Source: CAZVJA01 sp964626885 (GTDB lineage Bacteria > Planctomycetota > Planctomycetia > Planctomycetales > Planctomycetaceae). Taken from it: a stretch of 24,154 nucleotides of DNA. This document shows, one piece after another, positions 12,313-21,334 of the stretch. The translations under genes and the position numbers were made by a program. Positions within the stretch are counted from its first letter, which is position 1, and every line of letters begins with the position of its first letter. The notes beneath the pieces are model-generated. The model was not told where the DNA came from and made no database searches. It was given only the letters and a program-made list of their open reading frames with translations. The stretch spans positions 1 to 24,154 of the forward strand of contig CAZVJA010000063.1 of NCBI GenBank assembly GCA_964626885.1, in the 5' to 3' direction.

Positions 12313-13653
12313 ATGTCCTTGTCGTCGATCCGATTTCTCCACGCCGCTGATCTCTTTCTCGGTCGGCCGATCTGTCGCCTGGGAGTACCGGAGCAAGTCG
12401 TTGATTCGGACTCGGCGGAACTGATTGATGACGCCCCTCGCATGGCGTTCGATCGGATGATTGACGAAGCGATCGAGCGGAAGGTCGACTTTGTTCTACT
12501 GGGTGGGAACACATTCGTAGAGGCCGAGCGGAGTTTATCGGCCCGTATCGATCTGCTAAACGGGCTCGATCGGCTGGCGGAAAACGAGATTCGGGTGTTC
12601 GTCGCGCCGGGGAAATACGATCCCCCCGAGGCCTGGAGAGAAATTTTTGATTTGCCGGACAACGTCACCATCTTTTTCGACCGCGAGAGTGAACCGGTTG
12701 CGGTCTTGCGCGACGGGAAAGTCATTGCCACGGTGGCCTGCAGCACGAGAATACCGACGCTCCCCGCTAATGAAACTCGGCCGGAACTGATCCTGCGTTC
12801 GGAGGCGGCCCGCCGCCCGCCGTTTACTGTTCTCTTCCTGCCGCAGGTGGGTGAAGCTGTTATATCCGTAACGGAAGAGTCGTCGGAGAAGAATACGGCT
12901 GAAAACTCTATATCCGGGCACTCAGCAGCTCCCCTGGTCGATGCACGAGCGGATTACATCGCGCTCTGCTCCGGTTCTTCCCGAAGGACCATGACTTTGA
13001 AATCGGGGATTGCACATCATCCCGGGCCAACGCAAGGCGCGTCTGCACGGCAAATCGGCCCGGCGGGATGCACACTGATCGAGGTTGATCCCGACGGGAC
13101 CACTCAATGTGAATTCCTTCCGACAGCGGCTGTCGTCTGGGAGCAGCAGCAATTGGAAATCTCCCCGGCAATGAACGAAACGGATCTGACCGAACGGATG
13201 CTGTCGGTGATCGGCCGGTTCACGGATTTGCCGTACGAAACCGTCCGTATCCTGCAATGGAACGTGCAAGGGCACGGACCCGTTTGGGACATGCTCTCCG
13301 ACGAAGAAGCACGGCGGCGATTCGTCGAGCGCTTCCTGGAACGGAACCCCGCCGATGCAGCCGATCCGATATTTCATCATTTCCGAATGCTCATCGACGC
13401 GCCCACCGCGCGGCTGCTCGGAGGGGAAGACTCCCTAGTACGCGACTTTCTCGATGTTGTCGAACAAGATGCCCGCTACCCCCACGAAGTTCTCGGCCGC
13501 TGCCTGGATGAGGCGGCATTGGGTGGTGCGGAATGGATCGGAGAGCTGCGAGCGCTCATTCCTCACCTCGATCATGAACGAATTTTCGCGGAGGCCCGCC
13601 GTTTGGGAGTCTCGTGGTTCAGCCCGGTGAAAGGGGGAAGCCACTCGAAATGA
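12313..13653 (+). CDS. SbcD/YhaO-like phosphoesterase fold, metal site degenerate
   Basis: 446 aa; GAGGA lies 9 bases before the ATG. The fold follows SbcD/Mre11/YhaO: LHAADLFLG (9-17), VDFVLLGGNTF (58-68), VFVAPGKYDPP (95-105), DYIALCSGSS (214-223), then PGPTQGAS where the family has a GS.QGRS-like strand. At each signature the metal ligands are changed: DxH is DLF, the GD of the second motif is GN, GNHD is GKYD, and GHxH is CSGSS. Almost all the His ligands are gone, so nuclease activity is unlikely. The long C-terminal part may still bind the ATPase partner encoded next (ATGA overlap). I infer a structural subunit of an SbcC/SbcD-like complex. Confidence 0.85.
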   Translation: MSLSSIRFLHAADLFLGRPICRLGVPEQVVDSDSAELIDDAPRMAFDRMIDEAIERKVDFVLLGGNTFVEAERSLSARIDLLNGLDRLAENEIRVFVAPGKYDPPEAWREIFDLPDNVTIFFDRESEPVAVLRDGKVIATVACSTRIPTLPANETRPELILRSEAARRPPFTVLFLPQVGEAVISVTEESSEKNTAENSISGHSAAPLVDARADYIALCSGSSRRTMTLKSGIAHHPGPTQGASARQIGPAGCTLIEVDPDGTTQCEFLPTAAVVWEQQQLEISPAMNETDLTERMLSVIGRFTDLPYETVRILQWNVQGHGPVWDMLSDEEARRRFVERFLERNPADAADPIFHHFRMLIDAPTARLLGGEDSLVRDFLDVVEQDARYPHEVLGRCLDEAALGGAEWIGELRALIPHLDHERIFAEARRLGVSWFSPVKGGSHSK

Positions 13654-16600
13654 AAATCACCGGCATCGAAATCGAACGGTTCGGCGTGTGGAAGGATTTG
13701 TCGCTGGCGCTGGGAAAGACCGGAGTCAGCGTCGTCTATGGTCCAAACGAAGCAGGCAAGACAACACTCATGCGGTTCATCCGCGCCGTGCTTTATGGAT
13801 TCGAGCCCTTCGGCCTCGGTTCTGCCACGGGTCGGCCGCGAGAACTCACTTGGGAAGGAACACTGCGAGTTTCGCATCAACAACGGCCGTGCGAAATTCA
13901 TCGAATTTCCAGCCGGGGAACGCGCGGTGTGGTCAGCGTCACCGGGCTCGATCGCGAGGAACCGTCTGAGTCGCTGCTGCGGGAAATGATTAACGGCACT
14001 GATGAAGCTGTTTTCCAGAACGTCCTGGCGGTCGGTTTATCGGAAGTCCAGGAACTGGCGACCCTGCATGCCGACGAAGTGGCGCGGCACATCTACGGCA
14101 TGTCACTTGGTCCGACGGGACGCCGATTGCTCGACATCTCCACGCAGCATCAAAAAGAGTCAGCCCGCCTGCTCGATCGAGAGGAGCGAACAGGAGAGCT
14201 GATCGACGGTATCGAACGGAAGCAGTCGCTGGCGGCGGAACTGGAAGCCCACCTAAGCTCCGTCCAGGAACATGCCGAGTTGTCGCGTGAGCTTCACACG
14301 CTCCAAGACCGCGTCGACGACCTGAAGGAAGAGCGCGCGGAGCTGGAGCATCAGTTGCGGGGACACGAATTTCTTGATCGTGTCTGGACTCCCTGGAAGC
14401 AGGTGCGGGATTACGAAGCGGAGCTGGAGGGACTCCCGGAAATCGCTCCTGGATTTCCGCACGACGGACTTTCGCGGCTGAATCAGATCGAAGAGGAGCT
14501 TCGCACGCTAACTCAGTCGCAAGCCGCGCTGAACTCCCGGGCGGAGGAGTTGCGGGTTCAAGCCGATGCGATCCAGCTTCCACCCCTTGTGCTGATGCAT
14601 GCTGCATCGATGCAGAGTTTCGTCGATCAGCGCGATTGGTTGGCAAGTGAACTCGAGCAGCGAGACACGCTCGACGAGCGCCTTGTCGACTCACAACGCC
14701 GCCTGGACGATCGACTTGGAGCGCTCGGACCCGAATGGTCACTCGACAGGCTGTGTGACGTCGACGGATCTCCTGCGATGCAGCACCGCCTGGTCACCAT
14801 GGCGGCGCGCTATCGATCGGTGCTGACTCGCCGTGCGCGGCTCAAGCGTCAGATCAAGCGGATCTCCGCGGCGAATCATCAACGAACGGATGAATTGAAC
14901 GGCTTCCTGAGAGAACTGGGAGGCAAAAGCGTTGAGGATTCTCTGGCATCGGCCCGCCGACAATTGTCGAACGTGGAAGAGATCAGCCGATTGCGGATGC
15001 GCGCGAATGAAATCGAACTGCGGCAAAGGGACGTAGCGGAGCAAATTCAGAACGTGGCGGATCAACCCGCCGTCCCGCGCTGGTTCCCGATCTTTCTCGC
15101 CGTGTTGGCGTTGGCGGGGTTGGGGGTCACTCTGCTCGGTTTGCACTTCGGCCTCACGACCAATGCCCTGGGAGGCGCGAGTTTCGCGTTGCTGGGTCTC
15201 ACCGGGCTGGGAATCGTCTGGGGCTTTCGCAGTCAGTTTGGCTTCGACGCCAAGCCCAACTTGAATCGATTGCAGGAAGAGGCCCGACAGCATGAGTTGT
15301 CGATGCGAACGGTGCGGGAAGATCTCGCACGACTGGCAGATGGTTCTCCGAAGATCGGAGAGAGCAGCCCTTCCGAGCTGATCCGCGACTGTGTGCAACG
15401 ACTGACCAAGCTGGAACGGCTTGAAGAATCGCAGCAAAGGCTGCTCTCGCGACGCAGAAGATTGAGCGAATTGCGTTTGCGATTTCGCAGCGCCCAGCGG
15501 GATGTCTCGACCGAGCGTCAGAACTGGTGTGAACTCCTCACCCGTCTGGGACTGACGGAAAGCGTGCGAATCGAAACGGTCTTCGATGAATGGCGCAAAG
15601 TCCTCGAAGCCGAGCAATGCCGCCGCGAGATTGCGCTCGCGGAGATCGAACGACAAAGCAGTGCCCGGTCCGTTGAGTCCGTTCTGAGTCGGTTGCGGGC
15701 TCTCAACGAGAGTCTTCAGCGATCGCACGAAAACAATAACGATCCGCTGGCGACTCTCGCAGCGTGGGAAGAAGAGCTCATCGGATTGGCACACAGCAAA
15801 GCCGAGGCCCAAAAACTTCACGACGACGCGGAGCGCTGCCGCCAGGATGCAGCCGCAGTGCAAACTGAAATCGATGCGCTCCGACTTGAACAATCCGCGT
15901 TGCTCGTTCAAGGGGGAGCGACGAGTCGCGATGAATTCGCCCAGCGGGCAACAATCGCGAAGCAGCGGCAGGAGATCGAGGAACTTTCTTTGCTGGCCCG
16001 TGAGGAACTGGAAGCCGCGGCCGGCACGGCGCCGGATCTAGCCGTGGTGGAGGAAGATCTGGAAAATTACGACGCCGACCAGAATACCGGACAAATCGAG
16101 GCGTTGCGTCAGGAACTCGCGGATTTGGAGCAGGAATTTCACACCGCCATCGAGAATCGCGGACGCGTGAAGCAGCTTCTGCAGAATCTGGAAGAAAACG
16201 CTCGCCCGGAACATTTGCGAATCGAACGTGCGGATGCGGAAGCGCGATTGCAGCTGGGGGCGGAAGAATGGTTCGCGGTGCAATTGGCCGGCCACGCATT
16301 GGGACAAGTCCGCACCAATTTTGAACGAACCTGCCAACCGGCCGTGTTGGCATCCGCGAGTCGCTACCTGGAGCGGCTGACCCGCGGCCGCTATCGAAAC
16401 ATTTGGACTCCTCTCGATCGACGCGAACTACGAATCGACGATGATCACGGACTGGCGTTCAGCCCGGAGCAGTTGAGCGGTGGTACGCGCGAGCAGCTTT
16501 TCCTGGCGGTACGCTTGGCGGTGATTCGTGAGCTGGCGCGTCAGGGAATCGAGCTGCCGATGGTGCTGGACGATATCCTTGTGAACTTCGATCAGATTCG

Positions 16601-16766
16601 GACGGAAAGCGCCGTCGACACGCTGCTGGAGTTCGCAGGGGAAGGGCAGCAGATACTGTTCTTCACCTGCCATCTGCACTTGGCACATCTATTCGAGTCG
16701 CGCGGCATCGAGCCAATCTGGCTGCCGGGGCACAACCCGCCCATCGAAGAGCGACTGGCGGGGTGA
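13650..16766 (+). CDS. SbcC/YhaN-like SMC-type ATPase with central membrane helices
   Basis: 1038 aa from ATG 13650, with AAGGGGGAAG upstream and ATGA overlap with the SbcD-like gene. Walker A is GPNEAGKTT (31-39). The distal half of the head has LSGGTREQLFLAVRLA (from ~942), Walker B VLDDILVNFD (Asp 974-975, as in YhaN) and TCHLHLAH with the switch His at ~1008, so ATP binding and hydrolysis look intact. The middle is long coiled coil (many EELR, LEEL and RLDDRL segments). About residues 478-528 hold two hydrophobic helices (WFPIFLAVLALAGLG and ALGGASFALLGLTGLGIVW), a trait of YhaN rather than of cytosolic SbcC. It is probably a membrane-tethered DNA-end or repair ATPase. Confidence 0.9.
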   Translation: MKITGIEIERFGVWKDLSLALGKTGVSVVYGPNEAGKTTLMRFIRAVLYGFEPFGLGSATGRPRELTWEGTLRVSHQQRPCEIHRISSRGTRGVVSVTGLDREEPSESLLREMINGTDEAVFQNVLAVGLSEVQELATLHADEVARHIYGMSLGPTGRRLLDISTQHQKESARLLDREERTGELIDGIERKQSLAAELEAHLSSVQEHAELSRELHTLQDRVDDLKEERAELEHQLRGHEFLDRVWTPWKQVRDYEAELEGLPEIAPGFPHDGLSRLNQIEEELRTLTQSQAALNSRAEELRVQADAIQLPPLVLMHAASMQSFVDQRDWLASELEQRDTLDERLVDSQRRLDDRLGALGPEWSLDRLCDVDGSPAMQHRLVTMAARYRSVLTRRARLKRQIKRISAANHQRTDELNGFLRELGGKSVEDSLASARRQLSNVEEISRLRMRANEIELRQRDVAEQIQNVADQPAVPRWFPIFLAVLALAGLGVTLLGLHFGLTTNALGGASFALLGLTGLGIVWGFRSQFGFDAKPNLNRLQEEARQHELSMRTVREDLARLADGSPKIGESSPSELIRDCVQRLTKLERLEESQQRLLSRRRRLSELRLRFRSAQRDVSTERQNWCELLTRLGLTESVRIETVFDEWRKVLEAEQCRREIALAEIERQSSARSVESVLSRLRALNESLQRSHENNNDPLATLAAWEEELIGLAHSKAEAQKLHDDAERCRQDAAAVQTEIDALRLEQSALLVQGGATSRDEFAQRATIAKQRQEIEELSLLAREELEAAAGTAPDLAVVEEDLENYDADQNTGQIEALRQELADLEQEFHTAIENRGRVKQLLQNLEENARPEHLRIERADAEARLQLGAEEWFAVQLAGHALGQVRTNFERTCQPAVLASASRYLERLTRGRYRNIWTPLDRRELRIDDDHGLAFSPEQLSGGTREQLFLAVRLAVIRELARQGIELPMVLDDILVNFDQIRTESAVDTLLEFAGEGQQILFFTCHLHLAHLFESRGIEPIWLPGHNPPIEERLAG

Positions 16767-16833
16767 CGGTTCATGGAAGACGGGAGATGGAATCGTTCAT
16801 CCTCAATCCGTACTTTCCGGCGACTGAAACTCG

Positions 16834-18102
16834 TTATTCTTTCAACAAATGCAACCGCAGGAGGTTGAGCGCCATTTTCACGGCGCGGACCTTGTTGACG
16901 GCGGGATCACCCAGAAGAGTGAACCCGGCGGTGCGGACTAAATCTTCGCCGACCAGCGCGACGTGTCCTCCCGGTGTCTCTTCCGGCGGTTTTTCGGGGT
17001 CATAGGGGGGAATGTTGCCGATCGCGACGGCGAAGTCGGTTCCAAAACGCGTTCGGCAGTCGTTGGCCAGGGCAATGGCCCGCGCGGCACTTTCAGTGGC
17101 AATTGCCGGCTCGGTGTTGAGATGAAGCTGGCTGGGAACATCCCAGCGCGACGACCGAGTCGGCTCGGCATCATCGCCGACGACGAGGCCGCCGAAATAG
17201 CACTTTGTTGCCCCCTCCACCGATGAAATTCGGTGCGCGAGAATTCCGGAGCTTCCGGATTCGGCGGAGGAAAATGTGAGGGAGCGTTCACAAAGCATGC
17301 GAACCACGACGTGTTCCAACTCATCGTCCTGCTCGCCGAAGACGAGCGTTCCCATACGCTCACAAATAGCGTTCCGGGCCGTCGCGATCTTGCGGCCGCA
17401 CTCTTCCGACGTGAGCCCGTGAGCTGCAATGCGCAGCGTAATGGTCGCTTCATGCACGGTGATGCCGATTTCGGGATCGCGGCCTCGGGCGGTGAGATCC
17501 CCAAGCAACTCTTCTGCTTTCGACTCGCCGACGCCGAAGCAGTTGATACAGGCTCGGCGGATGACGATCTTTCCGGCGGGAAGCCGGGGGGCGACTTCCT
17601 TCGTGAACATTCGCCGCATTTCACTGGGAACACCGGGCATGGCCGCGAGCAGGCAGGGAGTCGGATTCCCATCGCGGGGGATCTGCATCCAGATTCCGGG
17701 TGCGGTTCCGCGCGGGTTCGAAATTGGCTCGCTCCCCGCAGGAAACATTGCCTGCATGCGGTTGCGCTCGGGCATGTCGCGCTTATGCCGGGCAAACATT
17801 CCACGAATGAACTCCAGCGACGGCTCGTGCAGAACAAGCTCGGTGCCAGTCAATTCCGCGAGCGCCTGCCGAGTCAGATCATCCAGCGTCGGCCCGAGAC
17901 CTCCGGTGACGAGCACGACGTCCGATCGATTCACGGCGGCTCGCAGGATCTCGACCATCGCGTCGAGGCTGTCCGCCACGGAGGTGTGATATTGAACCGG
18001 AATACCGAGGTCGGCCAGCTCCAGGCTTAGCCACTGGCTGTTGGTGTCGAGCTTGGCTCCGGTGGTCAGTTCGGTTCCGACCGCGATCACTTCAGCGTGC
18101 AT
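16834..18102 (-). CDS. cinA: CinA family protein with degenerate deamidase domain
   Basis: 422 aa. Residues 1-170 are the MoaB/Mog-like molybdopterin-binding fold typical of CinA: AEVIAVGTELTTGAKLDTNS, VLVTGGLGPTLDDLTRQ, NRMQAMFPAGSEPISNPRGTAPG, and MPGVPSEM. A KH-like middle section follows (FGVGESKAEELLGDL). The C-terminal CinA/PncC domain starts at ~275, but its active-site words are changed: AESCTGG is AESGSSG (280-286), the YSNEAK region is VVGDDAE, and TGIAGP is IGNIPP. Nicotinamide-nucleotide deamidation is therefore doubtful; the N-terminal ADP-ribose pyrophosphatase-type domain may still act. The gene overlaps the glycosyltransferase gene by 11 bases and ends the minus-strand operon. 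Confidence 0.88.
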   Translation of the reverse strand: MHAEVIAVGTELTTGAKLDTNSQWLSLELADLGIPVQYHTSVADSLDAMVEILRAAVNRSDVVLVTGGLGPTLDDLTRQALAELTGTELVLHEPSLEFIRGMFARHKRDMPERNRMQAMFPAGSEPISNPRGTAPGIWMQIPRDGNPTPCLLAAMPGVPSEMRRMFTKEVAPRLPAGKIVIRRACINCFGVGESKAEELLGDLTARGRDPEIGITVHEATITLRIAAHGLTSEECGRKIATARNAICERMGTLVFGEQDDELEHVVVRMLCERSLTFSSAESGSSGILAHRISSVEGATKCYFGGLVVGDDAEPTRSSRWDVPSQLHLNTEPAIATESAARAIALANDCRTRFGTDFAVAIGNIPPYDPEKPPEETPGGHVALVGEDLVRTAGFTLLGDPAVNKVRAVKMALNLLRLHLLKE

Positions 18103-19183
18103 GGCATTCCGCTAGAACCTGGCGATAAAGTTCCGCTGTTTGAGCAACCATTCGGTCCACGCCGAATTTTTCCCGCACAAACTGCCGGGCGGATTCTCCG
18201 AGAGACCGGGCTCGGACCGGATCATGGAGCAGTTCCAAAATACGTTCCGCCAGGCGACCACTGTCCGACGGGGGAACGATCAATCCGGTCTCGTTTTCCC
18301 GGACGACACTATAAACCCCCCCCACACCCGTCGCAATCACCGGTCGTCCCAGAGCCATCGCCTCGAGCATCGTGGTTCCCAGCCCTTGCTGAAGCGACGG
18401 AAGGCAGAAAATATCCATGGCTCGCAAGGATGTCGAAAAATCGGTCAGGCTGGGGATGAATGTCACGGACGATGTGATCTCCAGCTCCCGAGCCATTCGA
18501 CGCAGGTTTTTCTCCTCTGGTCCCGCCCCGGCTAACAGGAACTCGACGTTTGGCTCCGTTGCCAAAACTTTCTTCGCCGCCCCCAAGAGAAACGGAAATC
18601 CTTTCACCGCTTCCAACGGACCTGCGGAGCCGACGACCGGAATGTGCCCCGGCTCCAAAATGCTTGAGCCGGCCTCATCCTGCGGGATTTTCACTCCCGA
18701 GAGAATCACGGTGATTTTGGCAGCGCGGCTCCGCAATCGATTCTCCAGATCCGTTTTTACCGATTCGCTGACCGCAATGATGGTGCGACAGCCGGTGGGA
18801 TCGAACCGATCAAGCATCCGGGCCGGTGGATAATCGTGGACGGTCAGCAGCAGCGGCAAGCCAAGTTGCCGAGCCAGCCACGCCCCCGCCGCGAACGTGT
18901 TCCAGGACTGAGAGTGAATCAGATTCGGCGGGTCGCGCTGCAATTCTCTCCGCAGGGATCGCAGGGCTACCGGCCCCCACAGCTGATTCAGGTAGTGAGG
19001 ACGCTCCCGGATGTTCAACTCTGCCCGCCGTGACGGTTCGACGATCGAAGCATCGCTGGCAATTACGTGCGTTCGAATTCCCAGCTCCGGAAGCTTCTCT
19101 GCAAGGCGCAGCGTATAGGACGAACTTCCGCGAACCTGAAACACTCCGGCCAGAAGCAAGACGCTCAATTCCGACTCGGGCAT
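18092..19183 (-). CDS. Glycosyltransferase family 4 (GT-B)
   Basis: 363 aa. The N-terminal half has the Gly-rich donor loop region (GVFQVRGSSSYTLRLAEKL) and HSQSWNTFAAGAWLARQLG. The C-terminal Rossmann half has VGSAGPLEAVKGFPFLL, FLLAGAGPEEKNLRRMA, and PSLQQGLGTTMLEAMALGRP. In the usual E-x7-E signature the first Glu is Gln (266) and the second is Glu 274. Such enzymes move a sugar from a nucleotide donor to a lipid or glycan; the substrate cannot be read. The stop overlaps cinA. It lies 28 bases after the proline-rich protein gene, so it is probably in one operon with floA. Confidence 0.88.
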   Translation of the reverse strand: MPESELSVLLLAGVFQVRGSSSYTLRLAEKLPELGIRTHVIASDASIVEPSRRAELNIRERPHYLNQLWGPVALRSLRRELQRDPPNLIHSQSWNTFAAGAWLARQLGLPLLLTVHDYPPARMLDRFDPTGCRTIIAVSESVKTDLENRLRSRAAKITVILSGVKIPQDEAGSSILEPGHIPVVGSAGPLEAVKGFPFLLGAAKKVLATEPNVEFLLAGAGPEEKNLRRMARELEITSSVTFIPSLTDFSTSLRAMDIFCLPSLQQGLGTTMLEAMALGRPVIATGVGGVYSVVRENETGLIVPPSDSGRLAERILELLHDPVRARSLGESARQFVREKFGVDRMVAQTAELYRQVLAECHAR

Positions 19184-19211
19184 GCGCTCGATCCTGCCGG
19201 CATCGTGAATT

Positions 19212-19955
19212 TCATCCGCGACGACGTCGGCTCCGTGCCGAGGGTCGTTCGAGAACTTCCTTGATCAGGATCGCTTGCCGAACCCCCTGGGGGTTACGCA
19301 ACAACTTCACAAGTTCGTGAGTTGCCCCGGCCGATCCTGCTGCTGCCCCCGCGGCCCCTTGCGTGGCCGATTCCGCCGTGAACTGTCCAAGATGGCTGCG
19401 GACCTCCTGGTTGACGGTGTGCTGCAAATCCTTCTGGACTTGCTTCTCAATCCGCTTCTCGTCCATGTACTCGGCGAGATGGGACGTCACTCCCGTTCCG
19501 AGGCCCGTTGATCCCGGTCCCTTTCGCCCCGCGATCGCGCCGCCGGGACGAATCGACGCGGTTTCCTGCGGAACCGGCGGGGAAGGGGACGCGGAGGTCG
19601 TAGTCGGACTTGCGACCGGTCTTACAGCAGGTCTTTGGGGGACCGTTGCAGGACGCTGGGGTCTGGCCTGGGTGGGACGCGGCTCGGTAGCCTGCGGCAC
19701 TGGTCGAGCCGCTTCAGCCTGTTTCGGCGGTGCCTTACGGCCGGTCACTTCCTGCAGAAAAACTTCGATCTCGTTTTTGATTTTCTCATCCCGCTGGGCG
19801 GGGGGACGCTGCGCCCGCCGTTGTGGCGGTGGGGCGGCGGCCTGGTTCTTGCTCGCGATGAACCGAATCAACCATCCGATTCCGAGGACGACGCCGATCC
19901 CGATCTTGATCAGCGCTTCAATATCCGCGGGAGCAGCGAAAATGGGAGTGATCAT
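19212..19955 (-). CDS. Proline-rich single-pass membrane protein beside FloA
   Basis: 247 aa from ATG 19955; a GTG two codons earlier is possible. Residues ~13-35 (IEALIKIGIGVVLGIGWLI) form a membrane helix. A low-complexity linker of Pro, Ala, Gln, Arg and Thr follows (~40-130). A helical C-terminal part holds MDEKRIEKQVQKDLQHTVN and ends with LLRNPQGVRQAILIKEVLERP and a very basic tail. The NPQGVRQAILIKEVL stretch looks like the conserved core of a family found in this phylum, but I cannot name it. Position 86 bases after floA in the same direction suggests a partner of the flotillin-like scaffold. Confidence 0.8.
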   Translation of the reverse strand: MITPIFAAPADIEALIKIGIGVVLGIGWLIRFIASKNQAAAPPPQRRAQRPPAQRDEKIKNEIEVFLQEVTGRKAPPKQAEAARPVPQATEPRPTQARPQRPATVPQRPAVRPVASPTTTSASPSPPVPQETASIRPGGAIAGRKGPGSTGLGTGVTSHLAEYMDEKRIEKQVQKDLQHTVNQEVRSHLGQFTAESATQGAAGAAAGSAGATHELVKLLRNPQGVRQAILIKEVLERPSARSRRRRG

Positions 19956-20047
19956 GTTCACAAATCGTTCCGAAAAGGACTTCGCGCCGTACGGCTGCGA
20001 TTCCTACTCAAATCAGCTCGGCGAAGTAAATTGCTTTTGATGATGAA

Positions 20048-21136
20048 TCATTCCGCGGCGGAGAGTTCCAGTCCACCCGCTCCGCCACCCCCCGTGCCGG
20101 CGATCGCCGTCCTCATGCGCGTGTCGGCCTGAATGTTCTTCAGTTCGTAATAATCCATCAAGCCCAGCCTGCGTGCACTGAAGGCCGCCGCGATGGCTTT
20201 GGGAATCTCCGCCTCCGCGAGAACCACCTTCGCGCGGTTTTCCTGCACGTGGGCTACCTCTTCCTGCTCGCGGGCCCGCGCCTCCGCCCGCCGTTGTTCA
20301 GCCTTGGCTTGAGCAACACGCATGTCCGCCTCTGCCTGGTCGGCTTGAAGCCGCGCACCGATGTTGTCCCCCACGTCGATATCCGCAATGTCAATCGAGA
20401 CGATTTCATAGGCGGTTTGCGCCTCGAGCCCCTGCTTCAAGACCGTCTGCGAGATCTTGTCCGGATTCTCAAGCACGATCTTATAGGATTGGGTCGAGCC
20501 GATCGCCTGCACAATCCCCTGACCGACACGGGCGATGATGGTGTCTTCCGTGGCACCGCCGATGAGCTGCTTGATGTTTGTACGCACCGTCACTCGTGCT
20601 CGAGCCTTCAACTGAATACCGTCGGCCGCCACGGCATCGAGCGTGCCGGACGTCCGCTTGGGATCAGGACAATCGATCACTTTCGGATAGACGCTGGTCC
20701 GCACCGCTTCGAGAATATCGCGGCCGGCCAGATCAATTGCCTGAGCCGTCTGCCAGTCGAGATCGATACTTGCTTTGTGAGCGGCGATCAATGCCTTAAT
20801 CACGTTGGGAACGTTTCCACCCGCCAGGTAATGCGCCTCGAGGGCTCGCGTCGAAATAGAGTAGGACCGCGTGAGCCCCGCCTGCACCGCCATGATCTTG
20901 CTCCGCACAATCACCGTGGGGTTCACTTTGCGGATCGTCATCATGATCAGATTCAGCATTGAGATTCCGGCACGCGTCGTTTTGCACTGAATCCACAGCC
21001 CGAAATACCGTGCCAGGATCGCGAGCAGAACGAAAACGACGATGAAGACAACAATTCCGACCGGCAGCCCCCACTGACTGAGCAAGCCGCCGCCTTGATT
21101 GTCGTTCTGTGCGAACAGCAGCCAATCGTTCATCAT
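20048..21136 (-). CDS. floA: Flotillin-like protein FloA
   Basis: 362 aa, a little longer than Bacillus FloA (331). GGAGGAA precedes a tandem ATG-ATG start. One hydrophobic N-terminal segment (~24-48, GIVVFIVVFVLLAILARYFG) anchors it in the membrane. RAGISMLNLIMMTIRKVNP and VIVRSKIMAVQAGL are close to known FloA. The SPFH-like core includes IDLDWQTAQAIDLAGRDILEA, AVAADGIQLKARARVTVRTNI and DIDVGDNIGARLQADQAEADMR. A Glu/Ala/Arg-rich coiled coil follows (AQAKAEQRRAEARAREQEE). The tail ends in GTGGGGAGG. FloA scaffolds ordered membrane microdomains. nfeD upstream is its normal companion. Confidence 0.94.
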   Translation of the reverse strand: MMNDWLLFAQNDNQGGGLLSQWGLPVGIVVFIVVFVLLAILARYFGLWIQCKTTRAGISMLNLIMMTIRKVNPTVIVRSKIMAVQAGLTRSYSISTRALEAHYLAGGNVPNVIKALIAAHKASIDLDWQTAQAIDLAGRDILEAVRTSVYPKVIDCPDPKRTSGTLDAVAADGIQLKARARVTVRTNIKQLIGGATEDTIIARVGQGIVQAIGSTQSYKIVLENPDKISQTVLKQGLEAQTAYEIVSIDIADIDVGDNIGARLQADQAEADMRVAQAKAEQRRAEARAREQEEVAHVQENRAKVVLAEAEIPKAIAAAFSARRLGLMDYYELKNIQADTRMRTAIAGTGGGGAGGLELSAAE

Positions 21137-21334
21137 CGGAGTTCCTCCGCGCTTTCTGTCCGAAAGAGACGCATCTCCCAGAATCCATACTGTATCAGTA
21201 TCAGTTGACAGCGAGAACGACGTTTAGCGAGGTTCCATCCAGCGCTCTCGTATCCTGGTGGGTCAGATCACCATCGCCGGTCGAGACACAAAGCGCCCAA
21301 CGACCAGCTGAAATGATAGAAATCTCTCTGCTGT

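Noticed and set aside
14739..15911. 390-aa minus-strand frame opposite the SbcC-like gene
   Set aside because: Antisense shadow of a long coiled-coil gene with no motif of its own.
17233..18030. 265-aa plus-strand frame opposite cinA
   Set aside because: Shadow frame of a well-supported CinA; no start signal and no family resemblance.
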